Shown here: one piece after another, positions 1 through 11,309 of the stretch
How the letters are laid out: each line of letters starts with the position of its first letter
How positions within the stretch are numbered: position 1 is the first letter of the stretch
Assembly: GCA_942159475.1 (NCBI GenBank)
Contig: OW804099.1
Coordinates: 15,971,920 to 16,035,919, forward strand
From: Sthenelais limicola
Lineage: Eukaryota; Annelida; Polychaeta; Phyllodocida; Sigalionidae
Direction of reading: 5' to 3'
Length of the DNA stretch: 64,000 nt
Position numbers and translations under genes: made by a program
Notes under the pieces: model-generated
The model's database searches: none
Seen by the model: the letters and a program-made list of their open reading frames with translations, nothing else
What the model was told of the DNA's origin: nothing

Positions 1-384
1 ATCTTCTCGCAAGCTGGAGACAAGGTATGGCTGAATTGATGTGTTGTTTGTTTTAGCTCGTTCATACAGGCTTAGCATTGATATATCATCTCTTATTTCT
101 TACTAACTAAGCCCAGCAATGTTATAACCATATATAAACTGGTTCAGTATGTGTGGAAGTATTTACTGTGTAGACTGCTGGTCTGGAGCTTGCTTGGTGT
201 GACGCCTGTCCTGGAAAGCCTTGCTGCATGAGACCAATGAAGGCTACCTAACTATAGCTAAAGGCTTAGCAGTTGACAAATGATGATTGTGTATCCTAGA
301 CTAGACCAATGTTTCAAAAGGTTTGTTTAGGAAATTACAGCAAATCATTATATTCAAATATAGAAACTTGAAAGCTGGATGACC
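1..384. other. No recognisable feature
   Basis: AT-rich DNA. GATGATTGTGTATCCTAGAC at about 283 recurs at about 497, inside the first family C copy. Confidence 0.5.
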
Positions 385-780
385 GCCATCTTGTATCTTG
401 AATCACATGGAATTATGGGAGTTGTATGCCAGTGTAAAAGCTATAGAAAACATGCCATGTTCAGCAGGGAATATTTATTGGTGCTCTAATGTCAAATGAT
501 GATTGTGTATCCTAGACTGTTATGAACATCAAAGAATTATTTTACTCTATCTCTGTGCATTTCCTGTGTCTACACTTTGTCACAACACAAGCTTCCATCT
601 TTCCCTCATGCATTTGGTATTTATAGATCAATTTTATTCAACCTATGTCAAAAGTAAAAACATTCTGGCAACTTTCGATAAAAATGTTGCTAGATATTTG
701 TATATGTCAGACCTGAAGTGAATCTATCCCAGCATGCACTGTAATAGACATGCGCAGTGGTGCATGCAAATCCCCCTATT
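385..780 (+). mobile_element. Family C element, copy 1 (with internal insertion)
   Basis: Family C: about 350 bp, ends AATAGGGGATTTGCAT / ATGCAAATCCCCTATT, with an interior carrying ATGGAATTATGGG, CATGTTCAGCATGG, CATCATGCATTTGGTTT and CAGCATGCACTG. This copy lacks a clean left end and has foreign sequence at about 490-555. The inserted part (518-555) recurs inverted at 953-994. Confidence 0.7.
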
Positions 781-1422
781 GTGAAACATCAGTTTGTCAT
801 ATGAATGTATAAATAATACACATCAAGAAATGTACCGTTTATTTATCTTCCCACTTTTGAAGTTTTACAACTACTTAAGTTATTATTATATCAAAATATC
901 GCCATTAATTAGAAGTATTTCTTCCTGTACAAATAATACAGCTAATTAAGTGTTGTAGAGACAGAGTAAAATAATTCTTTGATGTTCATAACAGATTTAG
1001 GCAAGCACAAAATTATTATACTATTCGGAGGTCAGAAGAAATCTCTCAGTTAGGAGCCTCCTATTCAACCTACACACCTTAGTCGACCCGGTCGACGTCG
1101 ACATAGGCAAAGCCATGCTCGAAGCCATGATACAGAAAGGGTACATGAGAAGACCCAAGAACTTGCTTTGATATATTTTATATAGCATTAACTACTGATA
1201 AATACGGTGTATGATTTAAACAAATCTGTTATTCATACTGCTACACCCTACTATTGTTTTGTTGGATTAACCGCTCTGGAAATTATAATGTAAACATTAC
1301 CATGAAAATAGAATAAAAATTATTATTTACGAAACTAATTCCTGAATCTATTATTGCTAACTTAGTATGATGACATCACTATGAGTAACATGATCGAGTG
1401 TGCTCTAATTTGCACCTCAGGG
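781..1422. other. Unassigned AT-rich DNA
   Basis: Contains the inverse of 518-555 at 953-994 and a cluster of three GTCGAC hexamers (1082-1102). No exon seen. Confidence 0.5.
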
Positions 1423-1500
1423 GTAGTGCCAAGCCTCCCAAACCCATCCTCTGATGAAGACTATACTGTTAGTCGAAACATGTCAGGACATGTAACCTCA
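1423..1500 (+). ncRNA. Hammerhead-ribozyme-like core (possible Penelope-type retroelement remnant)
   Basis: The core box CTGATGA (1451-1457) is followed by stem II GACTA/TAGTC (1459-1463 / 1470-1474, loop TACTGT), the core box GAAA (1475-1478) and stem III ACATGT/ACATGT (1478-1483 / 1488-1493, loop CAGG). A1494 then sits at the cleavage position. Order and spacing match a type I hammerhead. Stem I is weak: only GTAGTG (1423-1428) / CACTAC further out pair, so catalysis is doubtful. AATAAAATAAA follows at about 1506. Hammerhead motifs are known in Penelope-like retroelements. No reverse transcriptase of that type is seen here. Confidence 0.42.
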
Positions 1501-1862
1501 CTACAATAAAATAAACCCTAAATGTCCCCCCGGAGTTGTATTCATTGAGACACGACCACCTATTTCATCTAATTATACTATTGGTGAAAACATTCCGACA
1601 CTATTTGATAGAAGTCCAGAGAGCGTGTGGCGCTAGAGGGTCCTCCATTGGCATATTATAGAAATAGATTGTAGATGCAAGATATACTTTTATAATAATT
1701 TAAATAATAAAATCGCCTGCAGGTAACACTGGGGCCTTCATAAATAATTTATTTCCCCATTTTCCTCAATCACCATGAGGAGAATAGGCGATTAAAGTTA
1801 ACCTAAAATGTGATGCATCAATGGGTAGGTATAGGGGTTTATATGCATACTCCCTATGATCT

Positions 1863-1925
1863 CAATGGTCAAGTGGTTAGAGCGTTTAACATCTAAACAG
1901 AACACTGTGAGTGTGAGTCCCAAGG
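1863..1925 (+). repeat. tRNA-like sequence (degenerate tRNA or SINE head)
   Basis: TGGTCAAGTGGTTAGAGC (1866-1883) fits a pol III box A with D-arm. GTGTGAGTCCC (about 1911-1921) is a mutated box B. GTTTA...TAAAC could be the anticodon stem, but its loop lacks the invariant U33. A working tRNA is unlikely. Confidence 0.3.
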
Positions 1926-2540
1926 CAGACAGCCTTTTTACATTTGTCAAGTCATTTTCACTAATATTTCCACATCTGGGGCTCAGTTTTATTTTAAGTT
2001 TTATTCAATTGATGAAAGAATTAGAAAGAATTAAGCAAGAAAAGTAAGTTAAACGGGGTTCTGGCAGATATAGTTTCCTCAAATAAGAGCATTGGGTGGC
2101 AGTACTAAGCTTGTGTATATTTATGGACAGGGGCACAACTAGTTCTATTGTTATGCCATGATATATATCTAAGCCTTATTTGATCACTATTGTATTCATG
2201 CTTCAAGATGGCACTGAGGATGTTGTCTGACATAAAGTGCGCCCAAAATGTACATAATCTACCTACTTTTAGGCCACCCACCAAGCAATTTAAAACAGTT
2301 ATTCAATGCAGGTATTTCACGACACCTGTTATGGGGGTCAGCCATTGTTTTGCCCAGAGAACTATACAGGTTGTTTGTTTGTGTCTGCACATCTACATTG
2401 GTAATACTCTGTCCGCCCATCCCCACCATCTTTCTTGATAGCAGCTATTAACAGACTAATTTATTATGTGTGTTGCATGTTAATTTCAAGATTTAGGCAC
2501 ATTTTGTTACATTGGCAAATGGTGGCGCCTTGAGTGGAGT

Positions 2541-3173
2541 GTTAAAGGTATACAGGTGTGTCCGAAAAACAGGCCTATGCGGCAACTAGTTGAACTATAA
2601 TTCCCATACAAATCTAATAGCGGTGGTGTCTAGCGTCGGAATCAAAATTAATTTTGATCATTTCTGCATCTATGTTCTCTTCATGCCATGACAAATAAAC
2701 ATTTTTCATTGTGGGAAGTATAATCACAATCAAATTGATGCAAAAACCCCTTCGGCTGATGATGATACTCCTTGTAAATGAGTTAAAAGTTTGTGCAATG
2801 ACGAATACTAATGTGAAATGAATGGCATCAGCCAGACCAGCCATGAAAAGTAGACTACATAGTCAACTTTAGAGGTCTCTAACTTTCTTTGATCAGGATA
2901 ACATATGATTTATTTTTTGTTAATTTGTGGGATACGACGTCAAATAAATGTGTAGCACATCTAAACTAATTTGGACTGGACATTTTTTTATTATTCCATA
3001 AAACGTGGAAAATAAACACATTTTTCAAGTACTTCTACCAAAAAAACCAACAGATTAACATCAGTTTTTTTCCCATTTATTTGTTTCTTTTGTAGTAAGG
3101 AACAATCCCTGAAAGTTTTATGACAATTGGAATGGTTGTTTTTTTTTCATTGAACTGTCCTGTACACCTTTAA
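2541..3173. mobile_element. TTAA-flanked short-TIR element, about 630 bp
   Basis: The left end TTAAAGGTATACAGG and the right end CCTGTACACCTTTAA are inverted repeats of about 11-15 bp immediately inside TTAA, the target typical of piggyBac- and Kolobok-type transposons. The interior has one 76-codon minus frame (2614-2844) but no transposase motif, so it is a non-autonomous element. Confidence 0.6.
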
Positions 3174-3552
3174 ACTGTGGATCTACTTGTTCCCTCATTT
3201 AAATGGGTAAAACTCAGTTTCTTTTTCTCCGCTATACTAGATAGGATAAAGGAGAGAGGAAAGCCTTGTCCTCCTCTGTATAATAATAGAGGAATTGAAA
3301 ATTAAAAATAATAACGACTGATGATGTGTTAATAAATGTCACGGGGATTTATTTCACTCCTAAATGTACATTAACTCACATAAGCATAACCATGTGTAAT
3401 AATTGGGACCGACCAGAGCCCCGTCCGACATGAGTACAAATTCCTGTATTTGAGAGTAACTGTATACATACTGATGAGCATGGGGGTGATCGGCATGTGG
3501 TAGGTATGAGTAGACTGAGCAATAGGCTTAACCCTTGTCCTAATTTAATATC

Positions 3553-3944
3553 TGAGATGCATCACAAAAAAATTAGTCAAAAGTCACAAAACTGATATTT
3601 TCCATTTTTTCACTAGTTATTGTTGTGGGAATGTTCCCAGTTTTGGGTTCCCTAGGGCTTTATGTCATGTTAATATATGTACCAAATCTCAAGACTGTGT
3701 ATTGAATATATCTATGCAATTCATTGGTCACTTATTTAACTACTTTACAAGTGATTGACCATCAAGATATATCGCTAGCTGTTAAAGTTAAAAGAATAAA
3801 GAAGTACTTATTAGATTTCCTAACGGTTAGCACCATTGGAATCAGCTTGATCTCATTTTTTTAAATAAAAATGTTTTTTAAGATTTTTTTGTGCATTTTT
3901 TCTCATTTTTGTGACTAAAGACTGATTTTTATGTGCTACATCAC
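3553..3944 (+). mobile_element. Family B element, old copy
   Basis: Family B: about 360-430 bp. Its ends, GTGATGTGTTTCAGGAAAAT then GAGTCACAAGTCGCAAAAT and the inverse, form TIRs of about 38 bp. The interior has TTTACTGGTAATTACCC and GATTCCAATGGTGGTAAAC-type blocks. This copy has decayed ends (GATGCATCACAAAAAAATTA; GTGCTACATCAC). Confidence 0.65.
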
Positions 3945-3949
3945 ACTTA

Positions 3950-5288
3950 CCCTCATAATAATGCTCCTCTTACAATAAATACATTGTACAAGAACGAATA
4001 ATGTCTCTATAGTTATGTACATACAATGTTTATCACAGCAACCGTTATTAACAGAAGTTTTGTACTAAATGATGTAGATAGCATATACAGCTAGACTGAT
4101 GGCTAGACATTATGCCTTCTGTAGCTGGGGCTGATGGCATGGGGTGATGGACACGTGGGGTGATGGGCATGCAGGTCTCCGTAAACACCAAATCTCTGTC
4201 TGCAAGCAGGAGGTGATCAAGTCTGTACACAGATGGTGGGATGGTCAACCTGCAAGTATATAATGTCCCAGGTAAGTATGGCAAATCACAAATTAGGGAG
4301 GTTCACCAAGTCTAACCTACAAGTCTAAGTTCTGCGGTAAGCTCTACGGTAAGCTTTGCGGTAAGCTCTGTGGTAAGCTCTGCGGTAAGCTCTGCGGTAA
4401 GCTCTGCAGCAAGCCTTGCGATGGTGCTGTTTTTGTGAGGAGTGGCAAGGACCTGCCTACATGGCCAGTGAACCATGTAGGCAAGGACCGTGTCATTCCT
4501 CACCACCTACGGAACCTGCACAAACCATCGCAAGGCTTACCACAGAGCTTACCGCAGCCAAGGGAGACCACCCATAACATATCAAGCAAAATTTCTCACA
4601 ATTTATCTTTCATACATAAAAATGTGACGTGATTCACAAAAAAGTTATGGATACGGTTACGTAATTGAGATTGTGGCACTGAAGCTCACACATGTGAGAA
4701 CAAGTGGAGCTTTGCAAACTATATCAATGAATATAAAATATTGTAATATTATTTTTTGAAATCTGTCATCAATACTGGCTATTTCTCACCACTTTAATGT
4801 GGTATTACTTGTACTTGTAGTTTATACTTGTAGTTTTACAACTAGTTCTGTAGCATGGCATGCACTGGAAGACCACATTCTACATCTGATGGGCATTAAC
4901 AGATTTGTAACTCTTAATCTTGCAAATAAAGAATTTATTATCATTATAATCATGTTAATTATGTCATGTTATTACAATAAGCAATTCTCTGACTGCAGTG
5001 TAGCATTAACCCTGAAATTCCGCTGATAACATGATGTATCAAAATGTTCAAGAAGTGAGAGGAAATTAAACCAATGTCAACTAAATTGGACTACTCAGTC
5101 CTAATGACAGTAGTGTGATATGGGCTGTATTTACTCACTATAGTATGATATACATATTGTATACTTACAACCATCTGTTAGGGTGGGCTCATGCCTGACG
5201 GTGCTGCCCCCTGCCCACAGACAGGTCCGTGTGTGGAGATCACATGACCCACTTCACCACCATCTTCTTTAGACCTGTTTCACTAATC
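3950..5288. other. Non-coding stretch around the 12-bp palindrome
   Basis: A minus-strand open segment at 4110-4255 follows an acceptor-like TATACTTGCAG, but it is stopped in the phase required by exon F. Nothing else supported. Confidence 0.4.
4318..4560. repeat. 12-bp tandem repeat inside a 240-bp imperfect palindrome
   Basis: The left arm is six to seven units of GCGGTAAGCTCT (4330-4415), then CTTGCGATGGT. The right arm contains the inverse (ACCATCGCAAGGCTTACC, then GAGCTTACCGC, 4524-4556). The centre is CTACATGG...CCATGTAG (4458-4480), flanked by GTGAGGAGTGGCAAGGAC and its imperfect inverse. Confidence 0.75.
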
Positions 5289-5402
5289 CAAGGTCACCAT
5301 TACATTCCACTGTCACAGCCAAGGTCACAGCCAAGGTCATAGGTCAAGGTCACGGGCCAAGGTCACAGGCCAAAGTCACGGGTCAAGGTCAAGGGTCAAG
5401 GT
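5289..5402. promoter_or_regulatory. Tandem cluster of AAGGTCA nuclear-receptor half-sites
   Basis: CCAAGGTCA, GTCAAGGTCA and GCCAAGGTCA recur about seven times every 12-19 bp. The heptamer is the half-site of ERR/FTZ-F1-type receptors. It may simply be a minisatellite. Confidence 0.4.
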
Positions 5403-5914
5403 ACCACTTGTAGAAGTAACAGGTTGCAGTAGACGGTGGTTGCGTGCCATAGAGTGCCATCCTCACCCCTCACCGCCAGCATCCACCCACTGGCTTACAG
5501 GTTACACACAGAGAACGCTCTCATCTACTCACAGTTCCAGGGATCATTCACGTTTTGGCGTCCTGGGTCATAACGCTCTAATGTCCAGTACACAGGCGGT
5601 ATAGAGCGACGGACCAGAGATGCCCTGACCACCGGTCACTCCACCCTGACCAGTGCCTGGTCACACCACCCACACCACCAACATAAACTTTGGCATTGGA
5701 TGTGTTGAGGCAAATATTGATATCTAAAACATTGTCTGCTTCATCAGCATTCACACACGTTCATTCACTTATTGCTGTATTGAGAGTAAAACGCCTATAC
5801 ACTGATGAGGAGTGGTCACACACTCCGCTACACTCACACTGCCCGCCCCCCATGATGTCTATTGTAGTAATCTCCCTGTGCTTCACTCCTCCTTGCTGGA
5901 TCATTCCTACTGGT

Positions 5915-6770
5915 CATCACATAACTACTCATGTAGTTTCATATAACTACCATACTCATGTAGTTAATAACTACTGTTGTAGTTTCATATTACTACCATA
6001 CTGATGTAGTTATAATTGCTCTTGTAGTTTTAAATAACTATAATGTTTTAGTTCTCCATAATTGCAATTGCAGTTTTCCATAATTGTGGTTTAACATGAC
6101 TACCATTGTAGTTTTACTGATGTAGTTATAACTTACATTGTAATTTTAAATTATTATATTTTTGTAGTTTCACATAATTGTAGATGTGGTTTAAAATAAC
6201 TACTTTTGTAGTCATCACATAACTACTGATGTAGCTAATAACTACTATTGTAGATAATCTCCAATGAAGTTTTAAATAATTATACTTTTGTAATTTTCCA
6301 TAATTGTGGATGTGGTTTAAAATAACTACTGTTGTAGTTTCATATAAAACTGATGTAGTTATAAGATCTGTTGTAGTTTTGAATAACTATACTGTTGTAG
6401 TTTTCCATAAATGGGAATGTGGTTTGACATAACTACTGATGTAGTTTCATATAACTACTGTTGTAGTTTCACATAACTACTGATGTAGTTTCACATAACT
6501 ACTGATGTAGTTTCATATAACTACTGATGTAGTTTCATATAACTACTGATGTAGTTTCATATAACTACTGATGTAGTTTCATATAACTACTGATGTAGTT
6601 TCATATAACTACTGATGTAGTTTCATATAACTACTGTTGTAGTGACCACATGACTCCTGTTACCATAATTATAACTCCTATTGTAGCTATCATATAACTC
6701 CTGTTGTAGTTAGCGTATAGCTACTGATGTAGTTAGCATATAACTCCTGTTGCAGTTATAACTACTGATG
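5915..6770. repeat. Minisatellite with hairpin-forming units
   Basis: Degenerate from 5915 and regular from about 6420 to 6640. The unit is about 22 bp, ATAACTACTGATGTAGTTTC plus AT. Each unit contains AACTAC-TGAT-GTAGTT, a perfect 6-bp stem. Confidence 0.85.
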
Positions 6771-7088
6771 TTGTCATCACATGTTGAAATGATGTATTCC
6801 AGGGTCCTACTGTATGTAGTCCAGCTATGCAACTCCTACTGTAGCTCCCACTACTGGTGTAGTTACACCATGTCCCTCTAACACACATCATCATTCCATG
6901 CATCCACTGCGGCGGGTAGGCCATTCATTCTCTCCACACTCCACACTTCATCCTATATTATTATATTTACACATATGATGTATCAAGGTTCATAGATGTG
7001 CCTTCTCCTCCTCACTTTGGCTGTGATGTGATTTATTATTACTGAGTCTGCTGAGTATGAATGGAGCACTAGAGAGGCTGACATGCCG

Positions 7089-7231
7089 TCATCCCTGCTG
7101 CCAGTGTCTAGTCCTCCTCTCCTGCTCTAGTAAGAGCGTGACAGCCAGGCACACAAGCCACACTTGCCACAATGTCCTGCATGGGCTTAACACACTGCTG
7201 CAGCCTGTACTGTTGCCCTGCCTCAGTGCAT
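7089..7231 (-). CDS. Possible terminal exon with a short hydrophobic segment (speculative)
   Basis: An acceptor-like site (TTTTCATGTTGCAG) precedes a 143-nt open segment. Continued in phase 1 from exon F it reads DALRQGNSTGCSSVLSPC, then WQVWLVCLAVTLLL and a charged tail ending RRTRHWQQG, then TGA. A polyadenylation-type AATAAA (7032-7037, minus) follows about 50 nt after the stop. This could be a membrane-anchoring last exon of the adhesion gene. The hydrophobic run is short, however, the alternative frame (phase 2) is also open, and there is no family match. Treat it as a hypothesis only. Confidence 0.22.
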
Positions 7232-7528
7232 CTGCAACATGAAAATACAGATTAGAATCTAAGTTATGTAGGCAAATATTGGTTTTTTACTAGTCTGTTA
7301 TTAGGTTATAGAACCCTCCAAGCAAGGATAAAACCCCTGTAATGGTCCAAACACAGGGGTGTTATTTGGGAACATACATGTTCTGACAGTGTCAAAACTG
7401 ATTAATCATTTTATTGTCTTTAAACAATGTTGTCTGATTTGGGTTCTACAAGAGCTAACATGATTTGCAAATGGTCCCAACACAGCAGGTGTTGGTCAGC
7501 TTCATAAACCCCTCGCTCCTAACAGGGC

Positions 7529-10140
7529 TTGGGATACATCACACAAAAAATTGATGAAATGTGTCCTGCCAAAGCATTAAAAAATGTGCGAGTAAAACCC
7601 GATTGGTTTACAGTTCAAATCCTAAAAGAAAGGAAAATCAGGGATAAAGCATTCCAGAAAGCAAGAAGAACAGGCTTGAGTGAGGACTGGAAGGCTGCAA
7701 AAGTTTGTAGAAACCAAATAATCTCTAAACTAAGGAGAATGAAAAATGAGCATCTAAACGACCAATAAGGGGGGCCCAGGGAGATGGACAGAAATTCTAG
7801 GACATAGTTAAACCTCTTATAGCACCAGAAAAGTTAAAAACTAGTAATATCATAACAGTGCACAAAGGTAGTGTTGTTGAGAACCAAAGTGTATCAGAGG
7901 TGTTCAATGAGTTCTTTGCAAATGTTGGTACCAACCTCTCCAAATCAATAACACTCAATAATAATAACATGAGAACAAATAATGATAACAATCAATTCCA
8001 GATCCGATGGTATTTTAGGATGGAATAATTAGGAATATTGAATTGGATGGTAGTATAATGTTATTATATCTCTGCTCGTATGAGTACATGTTCTTGGATT
8101 CTTCAATAATGTTTAAAATGAATTTAGAAAACTTTCACTGAATGTCATGATTTGAACAATGCGCAGGTGTTTGTTTTTATATACATCTATTATAGGTATA
8201 TTAGGCATAATTATCGATATACCCATATCTTATGTTAATTTTAAAGTATTAGTAAATTTATGTGAACTTATTGCCACTAAAAATCCTTTGATGCTGTAAA
8301 ATAGATAGAAATTACTAGAAATCAGCGAATTCTGAGAATACTGTACTTGTACATAATGTTTTGTCTGAATAAAGATCTTAAATACAATACACCCTTAGAT
8401 GACGGGCAGGAGACTTTTCTGAGAAAGCTTTGTGAGGGAACAAACTTGGGATCAGGAGTGAAGTTTGAATTCAAGGAGGTAACCCAGGGAGACGTAATTA
8501 AACAAATACTAAAATCAGGTACAAATAAAGCATTGGGCATGCCACAACTAGCCACAAAATTTATGAAACAGTGCTTTATTGCTCTATATCCTACCACATG
8601 ACCCACCTCTGTAATGTCTCAATAAAATTGTGCAAGGTCCCCCAGCAATTTACGGAGGCCACAATAACCCCTCTCCACAAGGGAGGTTCAAGATTGGAGA
8701 CTACAAACTACAGACCAATCAGTGCTGTCAAATTCCCAGCAAAGATCTTAGAGAGAGTTATACAAAAACAGGTCTGAGACTACTTGGAAAAAGAAAATCT
8801 ACTTTACAAAACCAGTTTGGTTTTAGACCAAATAAATCAATTTCAGACCCCCACAATCTATTAATGACTGATGTTTATAACACTTATATGTTTATAACAG
8901 CTTGAATAGAAAAGAAACCCCCCCACCTAGCATACTTAGATTTTAAAAAAGCGTTTGATACAGTGAATCGTAAGATCCTGCTTCAGAAGATGGCCAAATT
9001 TGGCATCAATGACAGAGCACTTGAGTGGTTTGTAGATTACTTAGACAACAGGAAACAGAGGGTGGTGGCAAATGGGTGTATATCAGGAGAGAGAAAAGTT
9101 ACTTGTGGGGTGCCCCAGGGGACCAAGTTGGGACCACTGCTTTTCGTAATGTACATAAATGACATACATAGATTGGTGCAAAAGTGTAGAGTTGAACATT
9201 TTGCAGATGATACAGTGGTGTATATGCTATGTAACGTTACATAACATTGTGTATCCTCATTAGACACAAATAGGGATTTAGCTGAAGAGCACCTTCAGAA
9301 AGACCTAGCAGGAATAGATTTATGGTGCAAGCAAAACAAAATCTCCTTCAATGTGGGGAAAAGTAAGATTATGACATGATGACAGCCAGGAACAAAAGAG
9401 TTGAGAAGGGTAAAAAATCTTTATAGAAAAGATTGAAATGGAACAAACAGAAAATTACACATACTTAGGTGTAAATATTGAGCATGAGCTAAGTTTCAAA
9501 GATCACCTTCAGGAAAAAATAAATAGGGCCAAAAAAGGGCCAAAAACAAAATATATTACCTATCAAAATTAAAAAGGATATAGCTTCACCAGAAACTATT
9601 AGAATGCTGTACAAGGTCACCATAAGTCCCATTCTAGAGTATTGAGACACTGTATACAATGCTGCTCCAAAGAACTTGCTAGACAAGCTGCAGATCATAC
9701 AGAACACAGCTTTGAGGATATCTGAGGGATTGGATAAAAAACTAATGTTCAAAATTTACACCGAACACTAAAATAACCATTACTCCATAAGAAAGAGAGA
9801 AGCACATTTATTGGAATATGCTTTTAAACTAAGTCAAAATGAGGAAAATATTGATGACAGGAAAATTAACCTTAGGTGCCTCAATTTGGGGAAAACCTTA
9901 TTAGTACCAAATACGAAAACAGAGAAAATCAAAAGATCCCTCATTTATCAAGGACCCACCCTTTGGAACAGCATACCAACCAATCCAAAACTCTATAACT
10001 TAAAGGAATTCAAAACTTATCTTAAGGACTATGTTGAAGGAATAATAGTATGGCAGGGGGGAAGGAACTCCCTGGGTTGCCTCCCACACCTGGCTGCAGG
10101 AATTTGTTGTTTTAAACTGTATCTGTTAATTGTATAATCA
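7529..10140 (+). mobile_element. Decayed LINE (non-LTR retrotransposon), reverse-transcriptase region
   Basis: Coding blocks in shifting frames belong to one reverse transcriptase. They are the pre-RT linker (7529-7768, 'KPDWFTVQILKER'), a 'VFNEFFANVG' block (7860-7990), RT1-2 'TPLHKGG...NYRPIS' (8670-8760), 'YLDFKKAFDTVNRKILL' (8933-8990) and 'GVPQGTKLGPLLF' (9108-9146). The catalytic FADDT box lies at 9201-9215. The C-terminal part ends with 'GPTLWNSIP' (9950-9980) at 10137. The wording resembles Jockey/CR1-type LINEs. The endonuclease half is absent, there are several stops and frameshifts, and about 340 bp of foreign sequence sits at 7995-8340. It is therefore dead and 5'-truncated. Confidence 0.88.
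7995..8340. mobile_element. Non-coding insertion splitting the LINE
   Basis: The LINE coding similarity stops after the 'LSKSI' block and resumes near 8350. The intervening AT-rich DNA has no RT similarity and no recognisable termini. Confidence 0.45.
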
Positions 10141-10330
10141 TGATTCATTTATTTCAATCATGAGGTGGGATGTAAATTGCCTACACAACATTTTGTTAGC
10201 TTGTAAGACTTACCCCCTCTTTAAATTTATTTAAAACCTACTGCAAGGCTGCATAGCCCCCACATGTTAATTTAGATTTATTTTATATGTATTTCTCTTG
10301 TATGTATTATAGAAACACTTATGTTCTTGA

Positions 10331-10970
10331 TGTAGTGAAGTAGAGGGTTCTGTCGGAAGAACTGTCAAGGCAGAGATATGTGACCCGTTTTTCCGAGTTA
10401 CCCATTTGTAAAAAAAATTGGGAAAATCAAGTTTCAATATATTGTTGTAGTAGGGGTAGGGAGGCGGTGGACGAGTGATGTATTGGGGTACATTCGTCCA
10501 CCGCCTGGGGCGCTAGGGTCTCACACTGTGAGTGAGGACGGGACCATGGGGGGAGGGAGTATAAATAGGGGTGGGAAAAGGGGGTAAGGGCAGTTGGTGC
10601 TCAGGCAGGGAACGGGATAGAGCTCCCCTGATTATTCCGAGTTAATAAACAGGAAAGATCGCTACAACTGTATTTCTTGACTTGGAGTCGTTCTTCGGAG
10701 ATAGACGTCCACCAGCCCTGCTGGGCATAGCCCCCAACCAACTAAAGTAACTTAAGTCCACAGAGAGCCCTGGGTGGTGCGATCCCCACTCCAGGGCGGA
10801 TAGAGCCTCTGCTATTTTCCCCAAGTTCCCTTAAAATTATCAAGCTAAAGCACCAATTTCACAATTAACTTATCGAGACGAGCCAAGACGAACCAGGACA
10901 AACCTCGGACGAACAAACTGACAGACGAATCATGTTCTCTACTTCTTTATTCAATCGGTCTTCTGACACA
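10331..10970 (+). mobile_element. Probable solo LTR or LTR fragment
   Basis: It starts TGTAGTGAAG and ends CTTCTGACACA, with imperfect TG..CA ends. It contains a TATA box, AGTATAAATAGG (10558-10569), and AATAAA (10644-10649) about 85 bp later, in the order expected for U3-R-U5. TGGCGACAAC right after the 3' end (about 10979) could be a relic of a primer-binding site. There is no coding sequence. The borders are inferred. Confidence 0.5.
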
Positions 10971-11147
10971 ATAAATGATGGCGACAACAATATATATTTC
11001 TGAGTCTGTGCAAAAAAACATGCCCCCCTTCTGAGTCAGCACAAAAAATGTGCCCCTCCCCCACTGAGAATTCTGTGGCTATTTATTGACCTCAGTGGTC
11101 AGTTGGTAAAATGGTCCTTAGGGTAATCAGTTAGTAAAATGCCATAC

Positions 11148-11309
11148 CTGGATCTGCGCCTGCCACGACCTCCCCCACAAGGCTCATGGACTCACCCAAG
11201 TCACTCTTGGTGATGACGCGCACCTGGTAGGCGTAGCCAGGCTCCAGGTTGTCTATCACCGCGTAGTTGTTCCTGGGCACGTCATCGGAGGACTGCCAGT
11301 GGGACGACC
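11148..11309 (-). CDS. Exon F: second half of the last FN3 domain in view
   Basis: This 162-bp exon lies between the acceptor CTCTTGCCCAG and the donor GTATGG, phase 1 at both ends. It reads SSHWQSSDDVPRNNYAVIDN, then LEPGYAYQVRVITKSDLGES, ending VVAGADP. The 'YAVIDNLEPGYAYQVRVI' core is a textbook FN3 strand E-F motif. In L1-family proteins the fifth FN3 is followed by a short juxtamembrane stretch, a transmembrane helix and a cytoplasmic tail with an ankyrin-binding FIGQY-type motif. No FIGQY-like tail was recognised in 1-11147, so the C-terminal exons are missing, diverged, or beyond the window. Confidence 0.9.

Noticed and set aside
1863..1925. Functional tRNA gene
   Set aside because: Box B is mutated, the anticodon loop lacks U33 and no full cloverleaf forms.
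2614..2844. 76-codon minus frame inside the TTAA element as a transposase
   Set aside because: Too short and without any catalytic motif.
4048..4284. Minus-strand exon candidate after an acceptor-like site
   Set aside because: In the phase required by exon F it meets a stop at once; no family resemblance in other phases.
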